Of a stretch of 64,000 nucleotides of DNA, positions 34,043 through 44,373 are shown in pieces. Numbering within the stretch: position 1 is the stretch's first letter; every line of letters begins with the position of its first letter. Location of the stretch: NCBI GenBank assembly GCA_009668975.1, contig SBEG01000015.1, forward strand, positions 30,073-94,072. The letters are read 5' to 3'. Made by a program: the position numbers and the translations under genes. Under the pieces are notes generated by a model. It saw nothing but the letters and a program-made list of their open reading frames with translations, had not been told where the DNA came from and did no database searches. Origin of the DNA: Deltaproteobacteria bacterium. Its GTDB lineage: Bacteria > Desulfobacterota > Desulfuromonadia > Geobacterales > Geobacteraceae.

Positions 34043-36781
34043 TCACTTCCCTTCCGGCCGGCTGCGTTTCTCGCCGAATAGGGCCAAAACCGCCGGAAGG
34101 GTTATAATAAAGGCAATTTGGCAGGCTACCATGCCCAAGGTCATGATTGCACCGATGCTGAAAACACCCTGATGACTGGCAACCATCAGCGCGCCAAAGC
34201 TGATCATGATCGTCAGGGTATTGTAGAAAACCCCGCGACCGGTACTGCTGACAACGACCTCATAGCCGGTTTCCCCTTCGCGCCGGAAGCGGTTGATTAT
34301 ATAAATACCGGAGTCAACAGCTATCCCCAGGACCAGGGGCATGACAATAATATTGGCGGAATTGAAGTTAATGCCGAAAAACCACATGCCGCTCACCATG
34401 AACAACACACCCACGATCAGGGGAACAAGACCAATCAATGCATAACGCAGACTGCGGAAAGTAATCAGCAGAATCAACACAATTGCCAGGAAAGCATAGA
34501 GAAATGCCCCGCGGTATGAATCGCGCATAATGGTCATGGATTCGTACACCATCACCGGTTCTCCGGTTGCATTCGGCTCGACCTTGCGCACATCATTCAG
34601 GAAAGCCTCGAGTGGCTCCCGGTCGAAGATTTCCTTTTTCGGCGCAATCTGCAGGAGGTATTTACCGGTTGATCCGACAAAGCGTTTCCGCAACTCTTCC
34701 GGAATGTCGGCGGCCGTCACAGGAGCCGCATTGAGTGAATTTTTCAGGGCTTGGATCTTCTCCGGGAAATCCGCCAGCAGGTTTCCCTGGAAGTCACGCA
34801 GCATCCCGAGTGCATTGCGGTCCTTTTCCTTTTCCAGCCCGGCGAAAAATTTGTCGAGTATGACAAGGAACCCGGCAGCAGGCTTGGCCTGGGGAAGCTG
34901 TTCCCGCTCCAGTCTCTGGACAAAGCGCTCAACCGTTTCGCGAAATTTTTCAAAGACCGCGGGGAGCTCCATCACCTGCAGGTCCTCCTCGTACGGTTCC
35001 GCCTTGATATCGGCCAACTGTGAGCGAAGATCCGCCAACAGGGCAAGCTTGCGCTCCTGGTCCTCGGGAATGAACGAGGCGACGCTCACCACGTGATCAA
35101 CGGAGGGCAGCGCCTCCAGGGCCTTCGACCGGGACGCGGCCTCTTCCGGTGAACGGGCCATGGCAACGGCAAAATACCCTGAATTTTCGGAACTCCTCAT
35201 CAGTTTGTAGGCATAGGTGACCGACTCCAGTCCCTTGGCCTGAAGGTTCATCAGGTTATAATCGAACAGCACCCGGGAGAGCGGATAAAGCGAGAGGAGG
35301 CAGAGCAGGATGGACGCGGCCAGAACCAGGCGCGGGTAGCCAAAGAGCAATTTTTTAATAATGCTCCGGATAGCCGAGGAATTTGCTGTTTCTGGTACCG
35401 TAGTGGAAAGTTTTTCCGCAACAACCTTGCGATTCTTTTTTCCATATTTGATCGGAATCATCAGCATCGCCGGCAGCACGGTAAAAGTTACCAGCACACA
35501 GATGACGATGCCGATGGCAGCGATAATCCCCAGTTCCGCAACGCCCTTGAAATCGGTGAAGGCAAAGGTGAGAAATGCCGCCGCAACTGTCGCCGCGGCC
35601 ATGACAATTGCCCAGATATTCCTGAGCAGGGCGATTTTCAGACTTTCAAGCCGCTGGTGTCCTTTGGCCAGCTCTTCCTGGTAGCGCAATACGATCTGAA
35701 TCCCGTATTCTATGCCAATTCCGATCAGCATTACGGCGAAGACCATCGAGAGAATATTGAGATGACCTACAACCAGGGTTGCCATACCGAAAGAAAGAGC
35801 AATGGCAACCAGGAGTGAAACCATGGCGGCAAAGGCATTGCCGACCCCCCGGAAGGCAAAAAGCAGCAGGATAACCGTCAAGACCAGGGAAAGTATCGTT
35901 GCCAGGGAAATATCACGCTGACTGGTGGCCATTTCTTCATATTCGAGAACCGGCACACCGGTAAGACCGGCCGTTACCCCGGCAAACGAAGGATCAGCCG
36001 AAACTGCCTTTATCTCCGCCCTGACAGCAGCAATGGCTTTTTCGGCCGGAACGAAGCTGCCACTATCCTTCACCGGAAGAATGGTAATTATCTGCTGACG
36101 AGCCGCCTTAATCAGGGCAGACTCCTGCCCGTTGCTGCCCGAGCCAAGAAAAAAGCTTTCCAGAGAAAAGGCCGACCCACCCGGCTTGGAAAACTGCTCA
36201 AAGCCGGTTCCAAGTTTGTCCAGCATGAAGGTCAGGCTCGCCAGCTGCTCCTGCGCGCCGGGAGCTCCCGGCGGGGTTGCCAGATAAGATTCCATCTGGG
36301 CGGTCAGTGTAGTGAACAGGGTTTGCACCGAGGGAGAAGCGGACAACTCCTTCAGGACCGGTTTTGCTTTCACCAGATTATCGCGCAGGGCCACCAGATC
36401 TTCATATGGCATGAACAGCAGGCCGTTCTTTTCGAAAAACGGCAGGCCGTTGGGATAAAAAACTTCTCGAAAAACATCCTGTTTCTTCAGAAGCCTTCCG
36501 TAGAGTTCCTTGCCGAACCGGCTGGCTTTTCCCGGGTCTTCACTTTCAACCACTACAACGATGTCTTCCTGATCGCCAAACTCCTGCCGGTATTCCCGGT
36601 AGTCACGATGAAATTGACTGGTTTTCGGCATCAGATCATCCCGGCCGGTCAGGAACTGCAGGTTCGTGCGGGTATAAACGATCGAAACTGCGGAAAGAAT
36701 CAGGGCAATAACGACTACGATCAGGGGAAACCTGGCGATTATACTGAAAAAGGTCCGGTCCTTCTCTGTTACGTTTCGCAT
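34043..36781 (-). CDS. hpnN: HpnN, RND/MMPL-type hopanoid transporter
   Basis: A 912-aa MMPL transporter. It has two copies of a membrane helix, large periplasmic loop and five-helix bundle, about 12 membrane segments in all (MLIGIGIEYGIQIVLRYQEE in the first bundle, VLGIAVDSGIYIINRFRRE in the second, each with the intramembrane Asp/Glu of the family). HpnN moves hopanoids to the outer membrane. It starts an operon with mnmM and hpnI, probably continuing into mla. ATG 36781 or 36793 are both possible behind AGGAGG. Confidence 0.9.
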   Translation of the reverse strand: MRNVTEKDRTFFSIIARFPLIVVVIALILSAVSIVYTRTNLQFLTGRDDLMPKTSQFHRDYREYRQEFGDQEDIVVVVESEDPGKASRFGKELYGRLLKKQDVFREVFYPNGLPFFEKNGLLFMPYEDLVALRDNLVKAKPVLKELSASPSVQTLFTTLTAQMESYLATPPGAPGAQEQLASLTFMLDKLGTGFEQFSKPGGSAFSLESFFLGSGSNGQESALIKAARQQIITILPVKDSGSFVPAEKAIAAVRAEIKAVSADPSFAGVTAGLTGVPVLEYEEMATSQRDISLATILSLVLTVILLLFAFRGVGNAFAAMVSLLVAIALSFGMATLVVGHLNILSMVFAVMLIGIGIEYGIQIVLRYQEELAKGHQRLESLKIALLRNIWAIVMAAATVAAAFLTFAFTDFKGVAELGIIAAIGIVICVLVTFTVLPAMLMIPIKYGKKNRKVVAEKLSTTVPETANSSAIRSIIKKLLFGYPRLVLAASILLCLLSLYPLSRVLFDYNLMNLQAKGLESVTYAYKLMRSSENSGYFAVAMARSPEEAASRSKALEALPSVDHVVSVASFIPEDQERKLALLADLRSQLADIKAEPYEEDLQVMELPAVFEKFRETVERFVQRLEREQLPQAKPAAGFLVILDKFFAGLEKEKDRNALGMLRDFQGNLLADFPEKIQALKNSLNAAPVTAADIPEELRKRFVGSTGKYLLQIAPKKEIFDREPLEAFLNDVRKVEPNATGEPVMVYESMTIMRDSYRGAFLYAFLAIVLILLITFRSLRYALIGLVPLIVGVLFMVSGMWFFGINFNSANIIVMPLVLGIAVDSGIYIINRFRREGETGYEVVVSSTGRGVFYNTLTIMISFGALMVASHQGVFSIGAIMTLGMVACQIAFIITLPAVLALFGEKRSRPEGK

Positions 36782-36946
36782 AAATGTTTCCATCCTCCTC
36801 TTGAGAAAAAGCGGTTTGAGGGTAGCATAGGACCTGCCTGAAATCAACCACGCCTACGGCCCGCCATCAGTTCACACCGGACTGATTTCATTACAAAAAC
36901 ATATCAAACTTGATAAATTGTTTTTGAAAATGAGTATACCTTTTCG

Positions 36947-37012
36947 TGAAAATATGGTAGAAGTTTTCAGTTATTTACAATAATGCCTAACTATGTCCCA
37001 TGAAAATATGGT
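36947..37012 (+). promoter_or_regulatory. paired 12-bp direct repeat in the hpnN-shc gap
   Basis: TGAAAATATGGT occurs at 36947-36958 and again at 37001-37012, 54 bp apart, in the AT-rich 249-bp gap between divergent hpnN and shc. The second copy is 18 bp before the first possible shc start. It might be an operator pair; no known regulator site is recognised. Confidence 0.4.
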
Positions 37013-37045
37013 GACTTTCCAAGGTTTTCAATGGAGCAAATTGGA

Positions 37046-39085
37046 ATGAAACCCTGTAAATACCCCATATCTAATGCATTAACCTCCTTTAACGGGATAG
37101 CTGCGGAGAACCCCGAAAAGGAAAATTCAAAGATCAGCGCCAAAGTTCACCACCTGCCGGCCTCCATCTGGAAAAAAAGAGCATTGGAAAACACAACTCC
37201 TCTCGATGTTGCCATCCAGAGAAGTTGTGACTTTTTCTTCCGCGAACAACTTCCTGAAGGGTACTGGTGGGCTGAACTCGAGTCCAATGTAACCATTTCC
37301 GCCGAGTATCTCATGCTGTTCCACTTTCTCGGTATGGTGGACAAGGAGCGGGAAAGAAAGCTCGCAAATTACATTCTCAGCAAACAGACCGCAGAAGGGT
37401 ACTGGAGCATTTATTATCAAGGCCCCGGAGACCTATCCACGACCATTGAGGCGTATTTTGCCCTGAAGCTCGCCGGTTACCCGGCCGACCATCCGGCCAT
37501 GGAAAAGGCGCGCGCATTCATCCTGAAAAAAGGCGGCATCATCAAGGCCCGGGTCTTTACGAAGATTTTTCTGGCCCTCTTTGGCGAATTCGCCTGGTTT
37601 GGCGTCCCTTCAATGCCCATTGAGCTTTCGCTCCTGCCAAAATGGGCCTACCTGAACATGTACGAATTTTCCAGCTGGTCCCGGGCGACCATCGTGCCGC
37701 TCTCCATCGTCATGGCGACCCGGCCGGTCCGCAAGCTGCCGCCGTGGGCCCGGGTACAGGAACTGTATGTTCGTCCGCCACGCCCGACGGACTACACTTT
37801 TACCAAGGAAGAGGGAATCCTGACCTGGAAAAACATCTTCATCGGCGTTGATCACCTGCTGAAAATCTATGAGCGGAGCCCGATCAGGCCCTTTATGAAA
37901 AAGGCCATGTCGCTTTCCGAAAAATGGGTTCTCGACCACCAGGAACCGAGTGGCGACTGGGGAGGAATCCAGCCGGCGATGCTCAATTCTATCCTGGCAC
38001 TCAACTGCCTCGGCTACTCGAATGATCACCCAGCCGTGCAAAAGGGCCTCGACGCCCTTGCCAATTTTGGCATCGAAAGCGACGATAATATCGTCCTCCA
38101 GTCATGCATCTCCCCGGTCTGGGACACCGCGTTGGCCCTGAAGGGACTCATCGACGCCGGGGTGCCGACAGACCATCCCGCCCTGGTAAAGGCCACACAA
38201 TGGCTGCTCGACCGGGAAGTGCGCAAACCGGGTGACTGGAAAGTTAAATCTCCTGAGCTGGAACCGGGAGGCTGGGCATTCGAATTTCTTAATGACTGGT
38301 ATCCGGACGTTGACGATTCGGGTATCGTCATGATGGCCATAAAAAATGTCAAGCTCAAGGATTCCAAAAGCAAGGACGACGCCATCGAACGCGGCATACG
38401 CTGGTGTCTCGGCATGCAGAGCAAAAACGGCGGCTGGGGGGCCTTTGACAAGGACAATACCAAACATATCCTCAACAAAATCCCCTTTGCCGACCTCGAA
38501 GCCCTGATCGACCCGCCAACCGCGGATCTGACCGGCAGAATGCTGGAACTCATGGGTACATTCGGCTACCCGAAAGATTTCCCCGCGGCTGTGCGGGCTC
38601 TTGAATTCATCAAAAAATCCCAGGAACCGGACGGGCCTTGGTGGGGCCGCTGGGGAGTTAACTATATTTACGGTTCCTGGTCTGTCTTATGCGGGCTCCA
38701 GGCAATTGGAGAAGACCCGGCGCAACCCTATATCCAGAAAGCCGTAACCTGGCTGAAAGCAAAACAGAATTCCGACGGCGGCTGGGGTGAGACATGCGAG
38801 TCTTATCATGATAAAGACCTTGCCGGGGTCGGAGAAAGCACACCGTCCCAGACTGCGTGGGCGCTTCTTGCCCTGATGGCTTCAGGTGAACGAAAATCGG
38901 ACACCATTTCCCGGGGTATCAATTACCTTATTCAGACCCAGCAACCGGATGGAACCTGGAATGAAGACCAGTTCACCGGAACCGGCTTTCCCAAGTATTT
39001 CATGATCAAGTACCATATCTACCGAAACTGCTTCCCGCTCATGGCACTGGGGCAGTACCGTGGTCTTCTGGAAGATATCGACTAA
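37046..39085 (+). CDS. shc: squalene-hopene cyclase
   Basis: A 679-aa cyclase that folds squalene to hopene/hopanol at the inner membrane. The acid motif DVDDS (the DxDD) is near residue 421 and several QW repeats are visible (QTAEGYWSIYYQGPG, QEPSGDWGGIQPA, QSKNGGWGAFDKD, QNSDGGWGETCESY, QQPDGTWNED). WWGRWGVNYIYGSW lies in the late aromatic region. I choose ATG 37046 with GGAG nine bases upstream; ATG 37031 adds five residues. It starts the hpn plus-strand group. Confidence 0.96.
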   Translation: MKPCKYPISNALTSFNGIAAENPEKENSKISAKVHHLPASIWKKRALENTTPLDVAIQRSCDFFFREQLPEGYWWAELESNVTISAEYLMLFHFLGMVDKERERKLANYILSKQTAEGYWSIYYQGPGDLSTTIEAYFALKLAGYPADHPAMEKARAFILKKGGIIKARVFTKIFLALFGEFAWFGVPSMPIELSLLPKWAYLNMYEFSSWSRATIVPLSIVMATRPVRKLPPWARVQELYVRPPRPTDYTFTKEEGILTWKNIFIGVDHLLKIYERSPIRPFMKKAMSLSEKWVLDHQEPSGDWGGIQPAMLNSILALNCLGYSNDHPAVQKGLDALANFGIESDDNIVLQSCISPVWDTALALKGLIDAGVPTDHPALVKATQWLLDREVRKPGDWKVKSPELEPGGWAFEFLNDWYPDVDDSGIVMMAIKNVKLKDSKSKDDAIERGIRWCLGMQSKNGGWGAFDKDNTKHILNKIPFADLEALIDPPTADLTGRMLELMGTFGYPKDFPAAVRALEFIKKSQEPDGPWWGRWGVNYIYGSWSVLCGLQAIGEDPAQPYIQKAVTWLKAKQNSDGGWGETCESYHDKDLAGVGESTPSQTAWALLALMASGERKSDTISRGINYLIQTQQPDGTWNEDQFTGTGFPKYFMIKYHIYRNCFPLMALGQYRGLLEDID

Positions 39086-39150
39086 ATTGAAGACATCCGC
39101 TGCCTGATACCGCCTCGCGGTTCGGGCGCTACAGATTAATGATTGTCACT

Positions 39151-40140
39151 ATGAAAAAAGTATTTGTTACCGGAGCTACCGGCTTTATCGGGGCAAGCCT
39201 GGTGCGGGAGCTGATCGAGAAAGGATGTGAAGTAAGAACCCTCGTCAGACCAGGATCGGACCGGAGAAACCTTGCAGGACTTGATATCGAGTTTTGGGAA
39301 GGTGACCTTCGTGACAAGAACTCCCTGATCAGCGGACTTGCCGGTTGCGACACACTCTTTCATGCCGCGGCGGATTACCGTCTGTGGACCCGTGATCCCG
39401 CAGCCATGTATGCCATCAATGTGGAAGGAACGCGTACGATCCTGCAGGCCGCACTTACCAGAAACCTCGACAAGGTCGTCTACACCAGCAGTGTCGGCAC
39501 ACTCGGTAATCCGGGCAATGGAACTTCCGGAACTGAAGAGACACCCGTTTCCTTTGACGACATGGTTGGTCACTACAAGAAAAGCAAGTTCCTTGCCGAA
39601 CAGGTTGCCGAAAGCTTCCTCGGTCAGGGTCTGCCACTGGTCATCGTAAACCCATCGACTCCCGTCGGACCGCTTGACATCAAGCCGACGCCAACCGGCA
39701 AAATTATCGTCGATTTCCTCAACCGGAAGATGCCGGCCTACCTGGACACCGGCCTCAATCTCATTGATGTGCGGGATTGCGCTAAAGGACATATCCTTGC
39801 CGCCATGCACGGGCGTATCGGCGAAAAGTATATCCTCGGCAACGAAAACCTGACGCTGAATTCCATTTTCACCCTTTTGGAGGAAATTTCCGGGTTACCG
39901 GCGCCAAGGGTGAAACTTCCCTACACTCCCATTCTCCTTGCGGCATACATCAATGAAGGGATCTCCAAACTTACCCGAAGAGAGCCGCTCATCCCACTGG
40001 CCGGCGTGCAAATGGCAGGCAAACACATGTTTTTCGACTCCTCGAAGGCGATAGCCGAACTCGGCCTGCCCCAGCATCCGGTCAAAAAAGCCCTGCAAAG
40101 TGCCGTAGACTGGTTCCGGGCAGAGGGATACGCCCGCTAG
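39151..40140 (+). CDS. hpnA: hopanoid-associated sugar epimerase HpnA
   Basis: A 329-aa extended SDR: NAD motif FVTGATGFIGASL at the N-terminus, FHAAADYRLWTRDP (a hallmark of HpnA) near residue 73, a YTSSVGTLG segment, and the catalytic Tyr-x3-Lys as HYKKSKFLAE. Its exact substrate in hopanoid decoration is not settled. The ATG at 39151 (MKKVFVTG) is chosen by family convention; an in-frame ATG at 39139 precedes it and neither has a clear ribosome binding site. Confidence 0.9.
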   Translation: MKKVFVTGATGFIGASLVRELIEKGCEVRTLVRPGSDRRNLAGLDIEFWEGDLRDKNSLISGLAGCDTLFHAAADYRLWTRDPAAMYAINVEGTRTILQAALTRNLDKVVYTSSVGTLGNPGNGTSGTEETPVSFDDMVGHYKKSKFLAEQVAESFLGQGLPLVIVNPSTPVGPLDIKPTPTGKIIVDFLNRKMPAYLDTGLNLIDVRDCAKGHILAAMHGRIGEKYILGNENLTLNSIFTLLEEISGLPAPRVKLPYTPILLAAYINEGISKLTRREPLIPLAGVQMAGKHMFFDSSKAIAELGLPQHPVKKALQSAVDWFRAEGYAR

Positions 40141-40268
40141 CAGCAGGAATCCGCTCTTTCTCGCACTCGCTCGGACCAGCAACTGCTAGACGTAGGGCAG
40201 CTTTCTTAGTACAATCGAATACGTTATTTATCCAACACCTCTAACCTGAATCGCAGCGGGAGTCTTTC

Positions 40269-42182
40269 ATGTACCCACTCCTCGATAAAATTAACAGCCC
40301 TGCGGATCTGAAACTTCTCAACACGGAAGAACTCGCAGCGCTGGCCGCAGAAATTCGTGGATTTCTTTTACAAACCGTGTCTTGCACAGGCGGGCATATT
40401 GCGTCAAATTTCGGTTGCGTGGAACTTACCCTTGCCCTCCATTACTGTTTCGAATCGCCGCAAGACAAGATTATCTGGGATGTCGGCCATCAGGCATACA
40501 CGCACAAGATCCTTACCGGACGGCGAGATGTCTTTCACACCCAGCGTCAATACAAAGGAATCAGCGGTTTTCCAAAGCGCTCCGAATCTCCTCACGACGC
40601 CTTTGGAGCAGGCCATTCGTCGACCTCAATTTCGGCTGGACTCGGCATGGCAACGGCAAACAGCCTTCTTGCACGAAAAAGCAAGGTGATTTCTGTCATT
40701 GGAGATGGCTCATTGACGGGAGGTCTCGCTTTTGAAGGGCTGAATCAAGCCGGACACCTGGGGAAAAACCTCATCGTTATTCTGAACGACAACGACATGT
40801 CGATTTCGAAAAATGTCGGCGCTTTTGCTTCCTTCGTTTCCCGGAAATTGACCGGAAAGTATTTTCGGGATTTGAAAAAGGAAATGCAGTCGCTCCTGAA
40901 ATCGATCCCTGCAATCGGGTCCAACATCCTTCATTTTGCCAAAAAAGCAGAAAATTCCCTCAAAGGTTTCCTCACTCCGGGAACTCTTTTCGAAGCTCTC
41001 GGCTTCGATTATGTGGGGCCCATCAATGGCCATGATCTTCCGCAACTGATTGATGTCCTGCGCAATTGCCAGAATGTCGAAGGACCAATCCTGATCCACG
41101 TCATGACGAAAAAAGGAAATGGTTATCTGCCTGCAGAGAAGGACCCGGATATTTTTCACGGCATCGGCCCTTTCAACATAGAGACCGGTACGCTCAAAGC
41201 AAAGCCGGGCGGCGCAAAGTCATATACCGCTGTTTTCGGCCAGACTATGGTTCGGCTTGCCGAGGAGGATGAAAAAATTGTTGCCATCACCGCGGCGATG
41301 CCGGATGGCACCGGCCTTTCTTCGTTTGCCCACACTTTTCCGGAACGCTTTTTTGACGTGGGTATCGCCGAGCAGCACGCCCTGACCTTCGCGGCAGGTC
41401 TGGCTGCCGACGGTTTTCGTCCGGTTGCCGCAATCTACTCGACATTTGCCCAAAGAGCCTATGATCAGGTATTCCACGACATCTGCCTCCAGAAGCTTCC
41501 GGTGACCCTGGCGCTTGATCGCGGCGGCCTGGTGGGTGACGACGGTCCTACGCACCACGGGGTTTTCGATATCTCGTTTCTGCGGCATTTTCCCGAAATG
41601 ACCGTCATGGCGCCGAAAGACGAGAACGAGTTGCAGCATATGCTCAAGACGGCAGTATATTCCAACCGGCCGATTTCTCTCAGATACCCACGCGGCGCGG
41701 GCTACGGCGTCACCATGGACCTGAGTCCCGTTGCACTTGAGATCGGCAAAGGTGAAATTCTGGCCGAGGGAGACGATCTGGCAATCATTGCCATCGGTTC
41801 CACCGTTTATCCGGCCCTTGACGCCGCAAAACTGCTCACCGAACGCGGGATCAAGGCGACGGTCGTAAACGCCCGCTTCGTGAAGCCGCTCGACCAGGAC
41901 TTGATCCTCAAGGTTGCACGCCGTACGGGTGTCCTGGTGACAGTCGAGGAAAACGCCCTGGCGGGCGGATTCGGGGGCGCAATTCTTGAGCTCCTGGAAT
42001 CAGAAGGTATCACCGGTATCAAGGTAAAAAGAATCGGCATCCCCGATTATTTCATCGAGCAAGGCAGCCAGTCTCAACTGCGCAAAGATCTTTCGCTCGA
42101 CGCACACGGCATTGCCGCTACGGCAGGTTCACTCCTTTCCGGGAAGGAAAGGCCTGCCCACCCATTCGTCCGAGTCAAATAA
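40269..42182 (+). CDS. dxs: 1-deoxy-D-xylulose-5-phosphate synthase
   Basis: A 637-aa thiamine-diphosphate enzyme joining pyruvate and glyceraldehyde-3-phosphate, the entry step of the MEP isoprenoid pathway. It has [16 protein letters not shown] and the ThDP/Mg motif GDGSLTGG ... NDNDMSI, then the transketolase middle domain ([17 protein letters not shown], with the catalytic Glu) and a C-terminal domain ending in [10 protein letters not shown]. Lying between hpnA and hpnH, it could raise precursor supply for squalene. GGGAG precedes the ATG. Confidence 0.95.
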   Translation: MYPLLDKINSPADLKLLNTEELAALAAEIRGFLLQTVSCTGGHIASNFGCVELTLALHYCFESPQDKIIWDVGHQAYTHKILTGRRDVFHTQRQYKGISGFPKRSESPHDAFGAGHSSTSISAGLGMATANSLLARKSKVISVIGDGSLTGGLAFEGLNQAGHLGKNLIVILNDNDMSISKNVGAFASFVSRKLTGKYFRDLKKEMQSLLKSIPAIGSNILHFAKKAENSLKGFLTPGTLFEALGFDYVGPINGHDLPQLIDVLRNCQNVEGPILIHVMTKKGNGYLPAEKDPDIFHGIGPFNIETGTLKAKPGGAKSYTAVFGQTMVRLAEEDEKIVAITAAMPDGTGLSSFAHTFPERFFDVGIAEQHALTFAAGLAADGFRPVAAIYSTFAQRAYDQVFHDICLQKLPVTLALDRGGLVGDDGPTHHGVFDISFLRHFPEMTVMAPKDENELQHMLKTAVYSNRPISLRYPRGAGYGVTMDLSPVALEIGKGEILAEGDDLAIIAIGSTVYPALDAAKLLTERGIKATVVNARFVKPLDQDLILKVARRTGVLVTVEENALAGGFGGAILELLESEGITGIKVKRIGIPDYFIEQGSQSQLRKDLSLDAHGIAATAGSLLSGKERPAHPFVRVK

Positions 42183-42282
42183 TACCAATTCCAGATAATG
42201 GAAGATCTCAAGGCGGCGAGACGAACTGAAGAGTACGTTAAGCAACCGAAGACGAGCCAGGCCTTGATATGGAATTGGAATA
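42181..42282. repeat. about 100-bp element with terminal inverted repeats
   Basis: ATACCAATTCCA at the left and TGGAATTGGAAT at the right match in 11 of 12 positions when one is inverted. The centre has no coding sense. The size and ends suggest a miniature inverted-repeat element inserted right after the dxs stop. The remaining bases to hpnH (42283-42449) show nothing I recognise. Confidence 0.55.
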
Positions 42283-42449
42283 ACTCCTCTATCTCGCTGT
42301 CACCACACTTGAAGCATTGGCACATCCCTTCCTCGCTGGCTGTCGATCTACATCGGCATCAGCAATGGCCCGAGGATCTGCCGATTCTGACAAGAAGACA
42401 GAGGGACTGAGTACAAAAGAACTACCATGGTTGAAAGGAACAGTCATCA

Positions 42450-43448
42450 ATGCGTTTCCCTCTTAAGTTGAATGTAGATCTCACAAAATATATCTTCTCC
42501 AACAGAATGAGAAAAATTGAGAAATTCCCGCTTGTTCTTATGCTGGAACCAACGCATCTCTGCAACCTCGCCTGCTCCGGATGTGGCCGTATCCGTGAAT
42601 ACGCGGAGACACTCTCAGAAGAGATGTCGCTTGAGGACTGTCTGCAATCCGTTGACGAATGTCCGGCCCCGGTGGTCACCATCACCGGCGGTGAGCCGTT
42701 TCTCTATACGCACATTCATGAACTTATCGCGGGTGTTCTGGCGCGGGGCAAACACATCTATCTCTGCACAAATGGGATTTTGCTGGAAGAGGCCCTGGAC
42801 AATATGCAGCCCCACCCCAATTTCACCATCAATGTGCACATGGATGGACTGGAAACAACCCACGACCGTATTCTGGAACAAAAGGGTGCTTTCACGACAG
42901 CAATCTCCGCGATCCGCAAGGCAAAGCAGCTTGGTTTCCGCCTCTGTACCAACACGACGATCTTCAAGGAAACCGACCTGAAAGAGATCGATGAGCTATT
43001 CACCACCCTCTCCATCATCGGGGTGGACGGTTTTCTCGTCGCGCCCGGCTTCGGCTACGAAGCTGTTGGAGAAAAGTTGTTCCTGGAGCGCCGTGATATC
43101 GAGCGCAAGTTTCGTGATGTTTTCGAGATGAGCAAGCGCCATCGTTTCCTTTCAACACCCATGTATTTGCGTTTTCTAATGGGAGAGAAGCAGCTGGAAT
43201 GCACGCCGTGGGGCAACCCGACGCGCAATACCCAGGGTTGGAAAGCGCCTTGTTACCTGATCACCGATGCCCACTACCCCACTTTCAAGGAAATGATGGA
43301 AAAGACCGCATGGGAAAAATATGGGGTCGGCAAAGACGAGCGCTGTGCCCAATGCATGATGCACTGCGGCTTCGAACCTTCCGTGGTCCGGGAAATGGGC
43401 AAGGATTGGCGGGATATGTGGGAAATGATCGTCTGGAACCTTTCGTAG
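42450..43448 (+). CDS. hpnH: adenosyl-hopene transferase HpnH (radical SAM)
   Basis: A 332-aa radical SAM enzyme with CNLACSGC (CxxxCxxC cluster motif, about residues 38-45), TITGGEPF, and a Cys-containing C-terminal region (CAQCMMHCGFEPS) as in HpnH. It joins adenosine to hopene to give adenosylhopane, the first step of side-chain extension. AAGGAA precedes the ATG. HpnG, the usual next enzyme, is not in this window. A strong terminator follows. Confidence 0.95.
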   Translation: MRFPLKLNVDLTKYIFSNRMRKIEKFPLVLMLEPTHLCNLACSGCGRIREYAETLSEEMSLEDCLQSVDECPAPVVTITGGEPFLYTHIHELIAGVLARGKHIYLCTNGILLEEALDNMQPHPNFTINVHMDGLETTHDRILEQKGAFTTAISAIRKAKQLGFRLCTNTTIFKETDLKEIDELFTTLSIIGVDGFLVAPGFGYEAVGEKLFLERRDIERKFRDVFEMSKRHRFLSTPMYLRFLMGEKQLECTPWGNPTRNTQGWKAPCYLITDAHYPTFKEMMEKTAWEKYGVGKDERCAQCMMHCGFEPSVVREMGKDWRDMWEMIVWNLS

Positions 43449-43476
43449 AAAGTCCAGTTCTTCTTACGGCAAAAAC

Positions 43477-43515
43477 AAAAAAACGGTCCCAGCGTATGTA
43501 GGGACCGTTTTTTTG
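43477..43515 (+). terminator. strong bidirectional terminator after hpnH
   Basis: AACGGTCCC and GGGACCGTT form a perfect hairpin with an A-run before and TTTTTTT after, between converging hpnH and nth. Confidence 0.92.
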
Positions 43516-43569
43516 TTTTACGCAAGAATTCCCCCTTTTGCCAGTGAAAGGAAATTTCTGTAGGGAATT

Positions 43570-44226
43570 CTAGCGAGAGTTCCCAACCCCGACCCGATCG
43601 CACATTTTTGCGAGAGGACAACGGGAGCATTTCGGCGAGACCGGCGTGCAAAGATTCTGGCCGAAGGTCACGAGAAGATCGTTGATTCTTAGCCAATAGC
43701 GCCGGGGAAGTTTTCTCCGCAATGCAAATTCGGTCTCTGCAGGGGTTTTGGTGGCTACATACCCCCAGCGATTGCAAATTCGGTGCACATGCGTATCAAC
43801 ACAGATGCCCTGTTTGCCGAAACCGAGTGTTATCACCAGATTGGCAGTTTTCCGCCCAACCCCCTTCAGTTTCAGCAATTCGTCGAGATCGTCGGGCACT
43901 CTCCCCTGATAGCTGTCGAGGAGGATTCTGCAGATGCTCAGGATGGTCTCACTCTTGGTGCGGAAAAATCCGACCGGGTAGATCACTCGCTCAATTTCTT
44001 CCAGCGGTAGTTCCACCATTTTCTCCGGAGTATCCGCCAGTGAAAAAAGTCTCGTCGAAGCAGGTCCGGTTGTACGATCTTGGGTCCGCAAGGAAAGGAT
44101 ACAAGAAATAAGCACCTTGAACGGATCTCCTTCGCGTTGCGATACTATGGTAACGGCAGGGGTCTGCCAGTTGCGAACCGCATCAGTCAGTATTTCCATT
44201 GCTTCATGAATCTGTTTTGGCTTCAT
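43570..44226 (-). CDS. nth: endonuclease III
   Basis: A 218-aa DNA glycosylase/AP lyase for oxidised pyrimidines. Helix-hairpin-helix LKGVGRKTANLV contains the catalytic Lys, VDTHVHRI the catalytic Asp. The four-Cys 4Fe-4S loop CTPVSPKCSRCPLAKMC (spacing 6-2-5) is near the C-terminus. The ATG at 44226 is chosen over a longer frame because AGGGGG precedes it. Confidence 0.95.
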   Translation of the reverse strand: MKPKQIHEAMEILTDAVRNWQTPAVTIVSQREGDPFKVLISCILSLRTQDRTTGPASTRLFSLADTPEKMVELPLEEIERVIYPVGFFRTKSETILSICRILLDSYQGRVPDDLDELLKLKGVGRKTANLVITLGFGKQGICVDTHVHRICNRWGYVATKTPAETEFALRRKLPRRYWLRINDLLVTFGQNLCTPVSPKCSRCPLAKMCDRVGVGNSR

Positions 44227-44373
44227 ACCACCCCCTTGTACAGTCCGGAACGAAACTGATTGTAACGGAAGCAATTCCTATCCACAAAAGGAAAATCAGG
44301 GCGACCGTTTCAGCGGTTGAAGATTCGCGTTTTCTCCCCTATACTGAAAGAACATCGTAGCTGAGGATTTTTC

